Source: Gonocerus acuteangulatus (Eukaryota; Arthropoda; Insecta; Hemiptera; Coreidae). From it: a stretch of 64,000 bases of DNA. The position numbers and the translations under genes were made by a program. The DNA lies in NCBI GenBank assembly GCA_946811695.1, contig OX328123.1:150431851-150495850 (forward strand). The letters are read 5' to 3'. The notes beneath the pieces are model-generated. The model saw only the letters and a program-made list of their open reading frames with translations. It made no database searches and was not told the origin of the DNA. Below are positions 22,673 through 33,163 of the stretch, piece by piece; the stretch's first letter is position 1, and each line of letters starts with the position of its first letter.

Positions 22673-22914
22673 CAAAGGTTATTAATTGAAATCAGATTAC
22701 TATTATTATAACCTCGAAATAATATTTTTAAAGACTTCCGACTAAGATGATATATCTTTTGGATTATAAACAACGTAGTATGGGTGTTAAAAAAAAAAAA
22801 AAATTATAATCTACTTTACAATAATGCTTCTCTGTACACGATATTTGACGTATAGCCGCTAAACTGACCCCTTAGGGATTATAAACCCTAGTGTGTATAG
22901 AGTGTCTGACAGGC

Positions 22915-23653
22915 AGCAGACATACAGACAAAAATTCTAAAAATCATTGCTTTGTGTACTATTGTGATGATAAACCCCCCAATAGTATTTTTTCCCATAT
23001 ATCTTCCATGTACAGACAGCGATCCGTTAGAATTTTATTATATGTATAGATAGATTACGACTGATAGTGGCAAGTTGGTAATGTGGGTCCAGAGTAAACC
23101 CCCCCCCCCCTCCTATTGAACCGATTTAGTTTATTTTTGCAACATATTTTTCTACAACGAATACCGAGTTTCGTTGCAATACAACAATGCTTGCGGCTGG
23201 TATGGGCGAATAACTACTTTGGGTCCGGCTTAACCCTCCCCCCGCCCGCCTCCAGACCAACCAATTTTGCTGGTTAACGAACTCGTTCAATCATTTGCTA
23301 GGGGGATACTATATACCAAGTTTCGTGAGGAAAAATAAGAAAAACTCTGCTGTGTTATCGATAGTTCATGAAATGTTCGACGTGATCCTTTACATTGCCA
23401 TAACCTTTTTTATTTATGAACCGATTGACATGAAACAAGCACTAAATGTTAAGTGAAGCACGCCACAAAATATTAATCAAAACCGCAACTAAATCGGATA
23501 AGCCTTTTCTGAGATTAGCGCACAAAGATAAACAGACAAAAATTCTAAAAATCATTGTTTTGGTTGCTATTGCATTCATAAAGGCGCCCAATAGTATTTT
23601 TCCCATTTATGTTCCATAAACAGACAGCGATCCGTTACAATTGTATTTTATTT
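22915..23653 (+). repeat. Unclassified interspersed repeat, two 3' ends
   Basis: 22915-23053 and 23530-23653 share ACAGACAAAAATTCTAAAAA, CAATAGTATTTTT, TTCCAT and ACAGACAGCGATCCGTTA. Between them is sequence with CGAGTTTCGTTGCAATAC and GACATGAAACAAGC. It looks like two copies of one element in series. Class unknown. Confidence 0.6.
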
Positions 23654-23654
23654 A

Positions 23655-23656
<2 letters not shown>

Positions 23657-23726
<70 letters not shown>
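23657..23726. repeat. (TA)n microsatellite
   Basis: About 70 bp of TA, directly abutting the SINE family B head at 23728. Confidence 0.95.
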
Positions 23727-23727
<1 letters not shown>

Positions 23728-24065
23728 GGGGGCGAGGTTAGCTCAGTGGTAGAGCACTGGACTAATAAGCTGGAGGCCTGAGTTCAAATCCCGAGCAAGC
23801 ACTAAAGATTTTTTCTTCTAGTGTCTTCGTTTATGGGTTGAATTCGGCCTCCCTGGCCGTCCCTAGGCCAACCCAGCCTTTAATTAATTTAATTAATAAT
23901 GAGTACCTTGGGTGCTAATGACTCTAACAGTCGAAGCAGCCAAGGGGAAAATCAGGCGGCCGGAACATAGTACTGTCCACACTATCTCCCTAGTGTGCCG
24001 TTTGTTCATGAATCAGATACCTCTATAGTATCTGCCCCTCAGGGCCCTCGCGGCCTGTTACTATG
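23728..24065 (+). mobile_element. tRNA-derived SINE (family B), full length
   Basis: GGGGGCGAGGTTAGCTCAGT head, B box GAGTTCAAATCCC, then the body with TTCGGCCTCCCTGGCCGTCC and TACCTTGGGTGCTAATGACT, ending at GGCCTGTTACTATG. In this copy the anticodon-arm region reads ACTAATAAGC and the terminal T run is missing. Confidence 0.88.
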
Positions 24066-24523
24066 TAACTATTACATTTAAGCTAATATGGATAATTTAT
24101 ATGAAAAATGTCTCTATTTTAGCGCGTTTCTTTGTTTATAAGTGTATATGTGTGTGTGCACGTATATATACGTTGTTCGGTAATGCGGAATTATGTTTAG
24201 GTCTTATTTGCTGAGGACAAATGGCGTTGTTAGACCTGAATAAGCCGTGACGATGGGATAAGTCTGGCGAATGGATTGGATTTAAACATTCGTGCTTACT
24301 CGTAGAGACAGAGTATCAGCGATAACATATTATTCATGATTTTCCTATATTCCTCTTCCGTCGAGTGTTTGACCATCTGCGAATATCTATAGCTCTCTGG
24401 AACATGTATGGATTAATATTGGAACATTGGACACTTTATGTCCGTAGCAGGCTTTCTGTAGCTGTTTCCTGGTAACATGGAGTAATTTAATTGTATAGTC
24501 AGGAGAGCTGGTAGCGCACATTT
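24066..24523. other. Intergenic stretch, nothing recognised
   Basis: No motif, repeat partner or gene-like frame is visible. Confidence 0.35.
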
Positions 24524-25375
24524 CATGAAGTCTTTTATGCACCTTGAAATTTTGCTATAGTGTACCCCTTGGGTTGATCAGAAGGTAAGCATGATTTTCC
24601 TGGACATACCTTGGAACACCAGGAACTGCGCATAGAGAAAAGGTGCAAAACAATATTGACCAAAAACAGTGTTTTATTCAGATGCCAACTATCATTAATG
24701 TAAAAAAAATTGCAAATTAAGGCAATTTTACAATGAATAATAAATAAAGCACACACTTTTAAGGGGGTTAAAATTTAAATAAAAAAAACTCACCAAAGTA
24801 CCTAATTTTTAATATTAAATGAAGTGCTTATTCACACTGCGATTTAAACAGCGTCTTCAGTAAACATATTTGAAAATAATTACAAAAGGGCAGACACTTT
24901 TGTGAGGTTTAATTATCATGACACATAAAAATAAATGTTGCCTATGATAGATTACAATAAACTGCGTGTAACCGGAAGAGTTTATGAGAGCACCGCGCAG
25001 TTGTGGTTGTTTTCTGCGCTGCGGTTCTTGCTCACATAATCTTGTACAGCTGTCCCGGTTTAAATGGTAGCTTGAATAAAACTCTCATTTAATATTAGAA
25101 TAAAAGCAATTTTTTTTGTTTACATGTTATACCCCTTAAAGTGTCTGCCTTATTTATTATTCATTGTAAAATTGTCTTAATTTTACATTAAAGATAGTTG
25201 GCTTCTGAATAAAACTCTATTTTTGGGAAATATTTTTTTGCACCTTTCCCCTATGCCCAGTATCTAGTGTCCCAAGGTAAGTCTAGCCTACACATATTTA
25301 CCTTTTTATCAACCCAAGAGGTACATTATAGCAAAATTTCAAGGTGCATAAAACACTTCATGAAACCTGCGGTTA
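24524..25375. mobile_element. Foldback element with about 265-bp arms
   Basis: The left arm (about 24524-24790, starting CATGAAGTCTTTTATGCACC) is the inverse of the right arm (about 25085-25375, ending GGTGCATAAAACACTTCATG). Arms share TTACATTAAAGATAGTTGGC and TTATTATTCATTGTAAAATT. The loop of about 300 bp has no domain. A half copy, equivalent to the right arm, is at 42400-42655. Confidence 0.8.
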
Positions 25376-25407
25376 TTGGGCTCTTGAACTGTATTATGCA
25401 TCAATAA

Positions 25408-25410
<3 letters not shown>

Positions 25411-25454
<44 letters not shown>

Positions 25455-25559
25455 TCCCGTAACACTAGAAGAAAAAATCTTAAGTGCTTGCTCGGGATTT
25501 GAACTCGGGTCCTCCAGCATGTGAGTCCAGCGCTCTACCACTAAGCTAACTTCGCCCCT
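25411..25559 (-). mobile_element. SINE family B with internal deletion
   Basis: The minus-strand head (GGGGCGAAGTTAGCTTAGTG) and tRNA-like part run to TTTTTTCTTCTAGTG and then jump straight to TTACGGGACAGA and a T run. About 215 bp of body present in the copies at 14430 and 23728 is missing. Head and 3' terminus are retained. Confidence 0.85.
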
Positions 25560-25654
25560 TTCAAATATAACATTCAAGATAATATTACAGACGGATGACA
25601 ATACAACTAAAATTATAAATCATTCTTCTTGCCCTTTAGGAGTGATATTACAAT

Positions 25655-25812
25655 GAACAATGATTGATGATGAAGATTTGTTGGGGAGTGCATAATTTGG
25701 AGGGAGATAGGATCAGCAAAAAGAGGGTGGGGTGGTGAATACCGGGCAGGAAAGGAGGTATTAGGCATTTTCAACACCGCCCCGCCCTTTACATTTACCC
25801 CACAAATTCATC
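25655..25812 (+). repeat. Dispersed repeat, copy 2
   Basis: Partner of 1268-1435, in the same orientation and about 24 kb away. Confidence 0.5.
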
Positions 25813-26040
25813 ATTTAATAGTTCGTTCATGTTTCACTTCCATTATTTATTTAATTCTGTAGTCCCGGACCTTGATGCCCTCTTTTAAGAGTATTAAAAC
25901 TTAGAAAATAGGTCCCCATCCGAGATAATAAGAAATAAATATAAAACATATAAAATAATAATAAAAAAAATCATTATAAATAAAATCATTGAAAATAAAT
26001 ATATGTAAATAAAAATAATAATAATAAGTACATAAAATCG

Positions 26041-26168
26041 ATTAATACGTATAATGACTTGTAATATTCCTCTAGATGCATGTTAATACGTATAATGACT
26101 TTTAATATTCCTCTAGATGCATGATAATACGTATAATGACTTGTAATATTGCTCTAGATGCATGTTAA
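26041..26168. repeat. 41-bp tandem repeat, 3 copies
   Basis: TTAATACGTATAATGACTTG continuing to CCTCTAGATGCATG repeats with a 41-bp period. Confidence 0.9.
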
Positions 26169-26944
26169 TGACAATTATATTGTATGTATACAAGTATAAT
26201 TAAAACTTAATTTTATTTAAATTGTATCGGTTTTATTCATTTTTGGAGTATATGTTGAAAATGTTGGGGCTACTTGTTGACAATAAGTATGCTATAAGTG
26301 TTTTTTTTTTCTTTTTTTTTTTCATAAACATTCATAAAAGTTTGTGCTAGTCCTAGAATATTGCTTCTGGTGTGCTTTTAAAGAAAATCCAGTACTCTAT
26401 TCAACTACAGGATCAGCAGTTTTTAAGTAATTTCACTATTTACGATATAATGGGTAGGATGACAATTAAATGGGTACATACATATTATGTATCTCTTTGC
26501 ATTTTTCACAAGTTCACAAACGCAAAATTAAAACTATTTTAGAGGAGTGTCAGGCAAAAATAAAATAAACTTTATAAAAAATAAATGGCTCAAAAATAAA
26601 TCACTTTTTGCAGGAAAAATAATAATACTTATCTTCTTGAAAATAAAAAAAATAATAAATAAACAGTCCACTGCCAGAAATTAAATAATAGTTTATTGAA
26701 TGTATATTAATAATTCCACACCGAAATAGGCACCACGGTGTCGCACTTCTAAATACAAAACTTAAATTAGCTAGGTAATTTTCGGGTTACCTCAAAGACG
26801 CGGGAAGAACTTTAAATATTAATTAATAAATTATTGTGGCACCGGCAATACAAACCCCGCGTAACCTTCCCGTTGTTAGCAGTCAGGTTACGATGTTGAC
26901 AGTCAGTTTACGTTTGTGGTGCTACACTATACAGAAAAATATAT
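26169..26944. other. AT-rich intergenic stretch, nothing recognised
   Basis: No coding motif or repeat partner is visible. Confidence 0.35.
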
Positions 26945-27017
26945 CTAGTAGCAAAAATTAAAAGAAATCGATTTATTTAGTAAAATAATGAGGATTCTAA
27001 GCTGGAAGAATATATAA
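26945..27017 (+). repeat. Dispersed repeat copy, split by a LINE insertion
   Basis: AAATTAAAAGAAATCG, AATAATGAGGATTCTAAGC and GGAAGAATATATAA match, in reverse, 31300-31395. The continuation (ATTTCAAGAATTTCAAA) is found at 29165, after the LINE. Confidence 0.7.
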
Positions 27018-28234
27018 TATATATTTTATATGGATTCCCGGACATTGTGGAATAAATCAGAACGAAAAAGTCGATACCTTGGCAGGGAAAGCAATTAGAG
27101 AAGGCATGCTATTTGACAAAGTTCCCAAAAATGATCTAACAGCTCATGGAAAAGACTCTATATGGATGAGATGGCAAACTGTCTGGCACGAAATGAGAGA
27201 TAACAAGCTCCGAGAGATAAAAAGTCCGATTCGCAGGAACTGCGTCATCTTAGCGCGGTTCCGTTCTTATCTCTAGTGTTTATGAAGGCATAGAATAGAA
27301 ACAGTTATTACTTTGTTTAGATCAATAGCGAAACAGCTATCCAAATGAAATCTCAAACAAACCAGTCTTGAAAGGTCTTGATTTACAATCTTACCTGTAT
27401 GGATCAGCTATACCATAAGTCGGGCAGAAAGGCCTCCGCTCAGAGGCATTTGGAAAGCCTTGGGATCTCTCTCTTTGAACGCTACATTTCTAACAATAAA
27501 TTGATCTTCTTATTTTACTTAATCTGTTTTATTGTCAAATACATTATCTGACTATAAGCAATTTAAAAATAACAAGGAATAAAAAACAGACAAAAAGAAC
27601 AGTTCGAATAAGCGAAATCAATTACTTTAACGTTTTAAGCACTTATTTCTCCGATTGACATCGCCTAATCAAAACTTTCATCAGAATCATTTTTGTAGAG
27701 CATTTAGTGAGCTTTCTAATGGTTATCTTCCGTTTCCCAAGATTCTCAACCTTTCTCGAGATATTAAGGAAAGTATACAAAGTTACCAAAACTTTTCATG
27801 TCTGTTCATAAAATATTTTATTCTAACCCTTCCTTAACTCCAAACGTAACATAACTTTCAACATATTAGTTTTAATGAAATTAGAACATGCAGATAATGT
27901 TTCAACTGAATCCCGTGATTCTAAGTACCCAAACCAAAAACGGAATTCAAAAACTATTTTCCCAATTTTCTCGACAACGGTTAAAGCTATCGCCTTGAAA
28001 ATGGTTTCATTCGTTTTTTTAGCCCAAGAAGCCTATAAAAAGAGTACTTACAAGCTTATGAACTCAAAAACGTAAGAATTACGATTTTTTCTGCGCGAAT
28101 TTCGCCCCAAACGCCATCTTCCAGTGGGCGGATTTTGCTGGTTAACGAACTTGACCTTTCAAATTGGACGAAAGATTTTTGTACCAAATTTCATCAAAAT
28201 CGGACCATCAGGGAAGCCAGAAATGAGCGAACAG

Positions 28235-28297
<63 letters not shown>

Positions 28298-29153
28298 TAT
28301 ACATATATATATATATACAAATTTGAACCACCGTTATTTTCGGTCTCTAGGGGTTCTGAAACGCGAAATTTTCTAGTCGGCACTTCCGGATTGTTTCATT
28401 GTATCAACACTATAAGCGGGGTTCCTCCCTATGGGGGAGGGAGGAACCGCGCTAAAAGAAACGTGAAGCCATGGAAAACATCTACAAATGATACAAGGAG
28501 AAAAGAAGTAGTCTTGACCCGAATGAGAATTGGCCATACAAACCTCACGCATTCCTTCCTAATGTCTAAGGACCCCCCACCAATTTGTAGTCATGCAATG
28601 TGCTGCTAACTGTGAAGCACATCTTGACTAATTGCCGGGCCTATGAGCAACTGAAAGAGCAACACCAACTGTCTGACTCCTTAGATGAAATTCTAGGTGA
28701 TCATACCAACCAAGTCGAGCGACTCTTTGACTTTTTAAGGGCCGCTCAATTAATGGACAAAATCTAGACAGAACATAAAGACCGAAATGCTCGTTTGTTT
28801 ATTTCATTTACATATAATTTCTATACATTATTTTATTGACATTATTTTTTTTCTTTTTTTTTTTCATCACATTTATTATTATGTTTTATTATTTTTCCTT
28901 TTTTTATTCATTTATATATATATTTTTTTTATTATTATATTTTATTTTATTTACAAGCAATTGAGCATTTCTCGTTTATCGTTCGAATTAATAAAATCTG
29001 CAAAAAGAAATATTATTGATAGCAATTTAATCATAATGCATATATATTGATACTTGTTGGCGAATTATAATGAAAATTACTACACACAGCAATGGCGTTA
29101 GTGACCTTAAGGGTTGACACGCCATTATAATAATTAAAAAAAAAAAAAAAAAA
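27018..29153 (+). pseudogene. 5'-truncated Jockey-type LINE, split by HINE copy D
   Basis: The left part encodes WIPGHCGINQNEKVDTLAGK (end of the RNase H domain) to LREIK at 27221. The right part resumes at 28456 with RNVKPWKTSTND, RRKEVVLTRMRIGHTNLTHS and a zinc-motif region that is frameshifted. The 3' untranslated region ends in a poly(A) run at about 29137-29153. AGAATATATAA flanks the whole unit (27007-27017 and 29154-29164) as an 11-bp target duplication. Without the 1.2-kb HINE the LINE remnant is about 0.9 kb. Confidence 0.85.
27222..28455 (+). mobile_element. HINE copy D, complete, inside a LINE
   Basis: Both ends are fixed because the insertion interrupts a LINE reading frame between LREIK and RNVKPW. 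The 5' end reads (A)AGTCCGATTCGCAGGAAC, then GTCATCTTAGCGCGGTTCCG. The (TA)n tract is at 28239-28288. The 3' end is hairpin GGTTCCTCCC-TATGGG-GGAGGGAGGAACC then GCGCTAA. Insertion lies within an A run (T run on the other strand), so the exact edge is ambiguous by up to four bases and no duplication is needed. This fits the T-T target preference described for Helitron2-type elements. The element has no protein-coding capacity. Confidence 0.88.
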
Positions 29154-29376
29154 AGAATATATAACATTTCAAGAATTTCAAAACATGGCGATGGCTTTGC
29201 GATTACACATAGTGCAAAAAACGGTTTTGTCGGGAAATTAAGGAAATGGTGCTACATATTCAACTTAAATGGAATGCTGCAAATAGGCCTTTGGAACTAT
29301 TTTAGCCGAAATAGTAGCCGAACTTGCAGAGTCCCCCTCTTGTCAACAAGATGCACACATTCCTCCATGGAAATAT
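29154..29376 (+). other. 5' part of second LINE and flanking repeat
   Basis: 29154-29180 continues the dispersed repeat interrupted at 27017. From about 29190 an RNase H-LINE-like reading can be followed in pieces. In the frame leading to 29377, AESPSCQQDAHIPPWKYM precedes the first methionine, as expected for the linker before the RNase H domain. Confidence 0.5.
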
Positions 29377-30288
29377 ATGAAACCCAGTTGTCACTTCTTG
29401 GCCCTACGGAAAAACGACTCAAGTGAGATCGAACTGAGGTATCGACTCCATGAACTACTGGACAAAATTGGCAACAAGAGAGTGATGTACACCGACGGGT
29501 CACACACTGGTGTTTCCTCCGCATGCGCTTTTATAGATGGACAAAATGAGTACAAATTTAGATTACATCGAATCAGCAGTATTTACTCCGCGGAACTGTT
29601 TGCTTTATCAGCGGCTGTGTATCATGGGATGACAGTTCCCGAGGTCAACGTAGTGATCTGTACCGACTCCAGAAGCGCTTTGATGAATATCCACGACATG
29701 TACAGTGACAATCCAGGGATCATCAAACTGCTGCAATACTCCACCATGCTGCGTGACTTAGGCAAAACTTTGCACCTTGTCTGGACCCCTGGGCATAGAG
29801 GATTAAAAGGGAATGAGATGGCAGACAGAGCAGCGTCCTCTGCGCACGATATGCCAGTTATAACACCCACCACTCTCACGGCAAGCGAACTCGCCTCACC
29901 GCTGTTAAAGACAATTAAGCAACGGTGGCAGGAAATGTGGAACGAAGCAGGCTTTACCAAGCTTAAGATGGTAAAGAGAGATTGCCTCCCTTGGGCGTCA
30001 TCGGCCAGATCAAACCGAGGAGAAGAAGTGTTGTTGGCGAGACTCAGGCTTGGTCACACTCGTCTCACGCACTCCTATCTCATGTCCAGAACAAACCCAC
30101 CTCGATGCGCTACCTGTCGGACACTACTCAGTATACAGCATATCTTTGAAGAATGCCGCAAATATACAATGGTGCTAAGACGGCTTGGAATACCCAGAAA
30201 GATGGAGGAGGCACTAGGTAATAATTCAGCAGCAGTTGATAAGGTGCTCAAATTTTTAAAAATAACTGGACTTAATCGTCTCATATAA
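29377..30288 (+). CDS. LINE (Jockey-type) RNase H and C-terminal domain, intact frame
   Basis: The 303-residue frame carries a complete RNase H domain that would degrade RNA in RNA:DNA hybrids during retrotransposition. YTDGS holds D40, AELFAL holds E73, CTDSRSAL holds D97, and WTPGHRGLKGNEMAD holds H140 and D150, so all expected acidic residues are present. After it come RWQEMW, LLARLRLGHTRLTHSYLMS and a zinc motif C244-x2-C247-x7-H255-x4-C260. The methionine is internal to the original ORF2: the same frame continues upstream to a stop near 29290, and reverse transcriptase is absent. It is therefore a 5'-truncated copy with an intact 3' coding end and not an autonomous element. The frame has no internal stops, so the insertion may be fairly recent. 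Confidence 0.85.
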   Translation: MKPSCHFLALRKNDSSEIELRYRLHELLDKIGNKRVMYTDGSHTGVSSACAFIDGQNEYKFRLHRISSIYSAELFALSAAVYHGMTVPEVNVVICTDSRSALMNIHDMYSDNPGIIKLLQYSTMLRDLGKTLHLVWTPGHRGLKGNEMADRAASSAHDMPVITPTTLTASELASPLLKTIKQRWQEMWNEAGFTKLKMVKRDCLPWASSARSNRGEEVLLARLRLGHTRLTHSYLMSRTNPPRCATCRTLLSIQHIFEECRKYTMVLRRLGIPRKMEEALGNNSAAVDKVLKFLKITGLNRLI

Positions 30289-30436
30289 TAACTGTGATTG
30301 TTCAGGTATATGTGTTTATTTAGTTCAAATCCTTGAATAATAGGTATATATAAGTTCTAGCTATTTATTTTATCATTCTAGGTGTCTTCTTATCTCTATT
30401 TATTTGTTTTACTTTTCTACCTATTTATCTATCCTT

Positions 30437-30482
<46 letters not shown>

Positions 30483-30558
30483 CGGAGAACCAACTGTTTT
30501 CTCCTTGTGATACATTTGTTCCCTCTTAAATCATTTCTGTGATATTTTGTGTTACATT

Positions 30559-30617
<59 letters not shown>

Positions 30618-30715
30618 CTATTAAGACTTAGTTAGTGTATATTTTTAATTTTAGATTAATTTATTTCCTGTTAACTTAGTTTTAGATTAATAAAGCAATA
30701 ATATGAATGTTCAGG
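30289..30715 (+). other. 3' untranslated region of the second LINE with two long T runs
   Basis: It follows the RNase H stop and contains T runs at about 30440-30482 and 30562-30615, then AATAAAGCAATAA, a polyadenylation-like signal. The T runs are unusual for a LINE 3' region and may be later expansions. Confidence 0.5.
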
Positions 30716-30745
30716 TAAAGAGACTAAAAGTGCCGGGAGAAAGGT

Positions 30746-30747
30746 GG

Positions 30748-30784
<37 letters not shown>

Positions 30785-30937
30785 GGAAAAAAAGGGGGAA
30801 AAAAAAGGAAAAAAAAAAGGAAAAAAAAAAAAAAAAAATAAAATAAAAAAAAAATAATAAAAAAAAAAAAAATAGAAAAGACAAATGGCTGAAAAAATAG
30901 AATAAAGGGGAAAAAATAGGAAATAAAAGAGTACCAG

Positions 30938-30973
<36 letters not shown>

Positions 30974-31045
30974 AAAAGAGGGAGGAAAAAAAAAAAAAAG
31001 GGGGAAAGAAAAAAAAGAAAGAAAAGGAAAAAATAAAAAATAAAA
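30746..31045 (+). repeat. Homopurine tract, about 300 nt
   Basis: Almost only A and G, with runs of GGGGG separated by A runs and a few T interruptions around 30838-30940. The minus-strand frames across it (phenylalanine and serine rich) are low-complexity artefacts. Confidence 0.9.
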
Positions 31046-31299
31046 CTCGTGAGCATGCGGTGAGTAATTTGTGTAGCTGTCTGCACGGTAGGGCGATGAC
31101 GACCGTGGGGTTCTTTCGCCCAAAAATGCCACAAACAAACAACAAGAAGTTCTATCTTCGCCCACTCCAAGTATTCCTCCTTGATTAGAAATGCTCATTT
31201 GAGCATTTGTCGAAAAATATAAACGGATTTTACTTGAAAAAAAAACATTCAAATCTGAAAATGCTCGTTACAAAAAATAAAAAAAAAAAAAAAAAAAAA

Positions 31300-31395
31300 C
31301 ATTTGAAATTCTAGAAATGTTATATATTCTTCCCGCTTAAAATTCTCATTATTTTGCTAAATAAAACGATTTCTTTTAATTTATCTTACTAATAA
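31300..31395 (-). repeat. Dispersed repeat, inverted partner of 26945-27017
   Basis: In reverse it reads AAATTAAAAGAAATCG, AAAATAATGAGAATTTTAAGC, GGAAGAATATATAACATTTC, uninterrupted. It shows the unoccupied form of the site into which the first LINE inserted at 27017. Confidence 0.7.
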
Positions 31396-31827
31396 CACGG
31401 GATTGAGACTTCGAGTGTATCATGAAAACAGGTACCGCTTGCCCTATTAAAACTTCTGTCAGCAAGATTAGGTTTGCTACTGCAGCAGCAAGAGACTGAC
31501 AGAAAGCATGGTTGCTAGGGACTTGCCTAAGTGAGCAGTATCTAGCAACCAGCTGTTCTAATTAAACTATTTCACACAGAGTACTATAACCTCAGTCTTG
31601 TTTCTTCTTCTCTTGTGAGTGCATCTATAAAAACAGACAATTTAAACTGCTCTGGACTGTTCGCGGTAGCTACCCTCAGCAAACACAGCAGCCTCCAGGA
31701 ACCCATACCCAGCTCATAAAACTACAAGTAATCTACTCAATTTTTGGACTATTTAAAATTTCTATTTTCGTTTCCGCTCTAGGCAATTTATGTAAATATG
31801 TTATTTTTATTTTACATTTAATTATAT
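31396..31827. other. Intergenic stretch, nothing recognised
   Basis: AGACTGACAGAAAGCATGG and similar mixed sequence carries no recognisable domain or repeat end. Confidence 0.35.
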
Positions 31828-33163
31828 ACGGTAAAAATGCAGTTTCCAGCCCTCCAAACCGATTTCTTTCAAACTTTGCAAAATAACGTATTTTGATGCA
31901 CTAAACACGAATACGATAAAAAAAAAACGTCGGATTTAACTAGGAAAGAAGTTATTAAGCACTTAAGTTCACTGTTGTGCAGGTTATGAGAGCTAATGTA
32001 AACAACTAAATTTGTGATGACTTTAAGGCATAAATTACGACTTTAAGGCATACGTGCTGTGCGTTTCCGCTCGCTCCGCTCGCTCAAAAAGATAACAAAA
32101 CCCCAGTCAATCCAACTCGCTAAAATTAATAGACTATAATATTAAGCACTAAAGTTAGGAAGGTTATAAAACTAGGCATCAGCGTATTTGTAAACACGCG
32201 CATGCGCAGATATGTAACATTGGGAAACAGAGAACTCTCATTTGAAATGTTCAGAAACCATTTATTCAAAGATATTGTTAATTTTAAGGGCATCCTCACC
32301 CGTCGTCACCTTTCGCTTAAGGGCATACGTGCTATGCGTTTCCGCTCGCTCCGCTACGCTCCGCTCGCTCAAGAAAATAACAAAACCCCAGTCAATCCAA
32401 CTCGCTAAAATTAATAGAATTGTATTAATTTTAGCGAGTTGGATTGACTGGGGTTTTGTTATTTTCTTGAGCGAGCGGAAACGCATAGCACGTATGCCCT
32501 TAAAGTCTTCCTAGACATTCCTCTAATCCTCCAAGACATCTCTTTTAGCTTTTTTCTTCTTCTTCTTCTTGAGACTGGATGTTCGGTGGATACAAATCCC
32601 CAATCGCACTGAAAAATGCCTTTAAACGCTCTTCATATTTATGAGCGCGTTTGAAGAGAAATTCGGCCAAATATCCATCTAAATGTTCTTCTGTTTAGCA
32701 TCAAAATATTTGTTTGACAATTGACTTGTTGACAATTGAAGTTCGATAGGCGCTAATTAGAACGATAATTATAAAGGCATTAGCAAATTATTAAGGGATT
32801 TCTGATATATAATACTTTTCATGAACGAAACAAGAAATGTGAAGAGTGTTTAATTATTTAAAAAAATGATTGTAAATAAATAACTGCTGATGAATTTCGA
32901 TAATTTATGGTAAATTTCAATTAAACTTCCTTATTACGAACTTTTCCATACCCGCGCATGCGTATGTTGACAAATTTAGTTGTTTACATTAGCTCTCATA
33001 ACCTGCACAACTGTGAACTTAAGTGCTTAATAACTTCTTTCCTAGTTAAATCCGACGTTTTTTTTTATCGTATTCGTGTTTAGTGCATCAAAATACGTTA
33101 TTGTGCAAAGTTTGAAAGAAATCGGTTTGGAGGGCTGGAAACTGCATTTTTACCTTATATACT
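31828..33163. mobile_element. Inverted-repeat element with about 186-bp arms and nested palindromes
   Basis: 31828-32013 and 32976-33163 are near-identical reverse complements, both containing AAAATGCAGTTTCCAGCCCT and GCAGGTTATGAGAGCTAATG or its complement. Inside lies a piggyBac-type MITE (32321-32499) and a half copy of it (32044-32146). CGCATGCGC strings sit near the inner ends of the arms. No transposase is encoded. Confidence 0.8.
32321..32499. mobile_element. Palindromic MITE flanked by TTAA (piggyBac-type)
   Basis: It starts GGGCATACGTGCTATGCG and ends with the exact inverse, CGCATAGCACGTATGCCC. TTAA flanks both sides (32317-32320 and 32500-32503). The arms are almost fully complementary, apart from an extra 19 bp of CGCTCCGCT-type repeat in the left arm. 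TTAA targets are characteristic of piggyBac transposition. A one-armed relative is at 32044-32146. Confidence 0.8.

Noticed and set aside
30671..31252. Three overlapping minus-strand frames of 144-193 residues rich in Phe and Ser
   Set aside because: They are products of a homopurine tract, open in every frame, without any non-repetitive domain.
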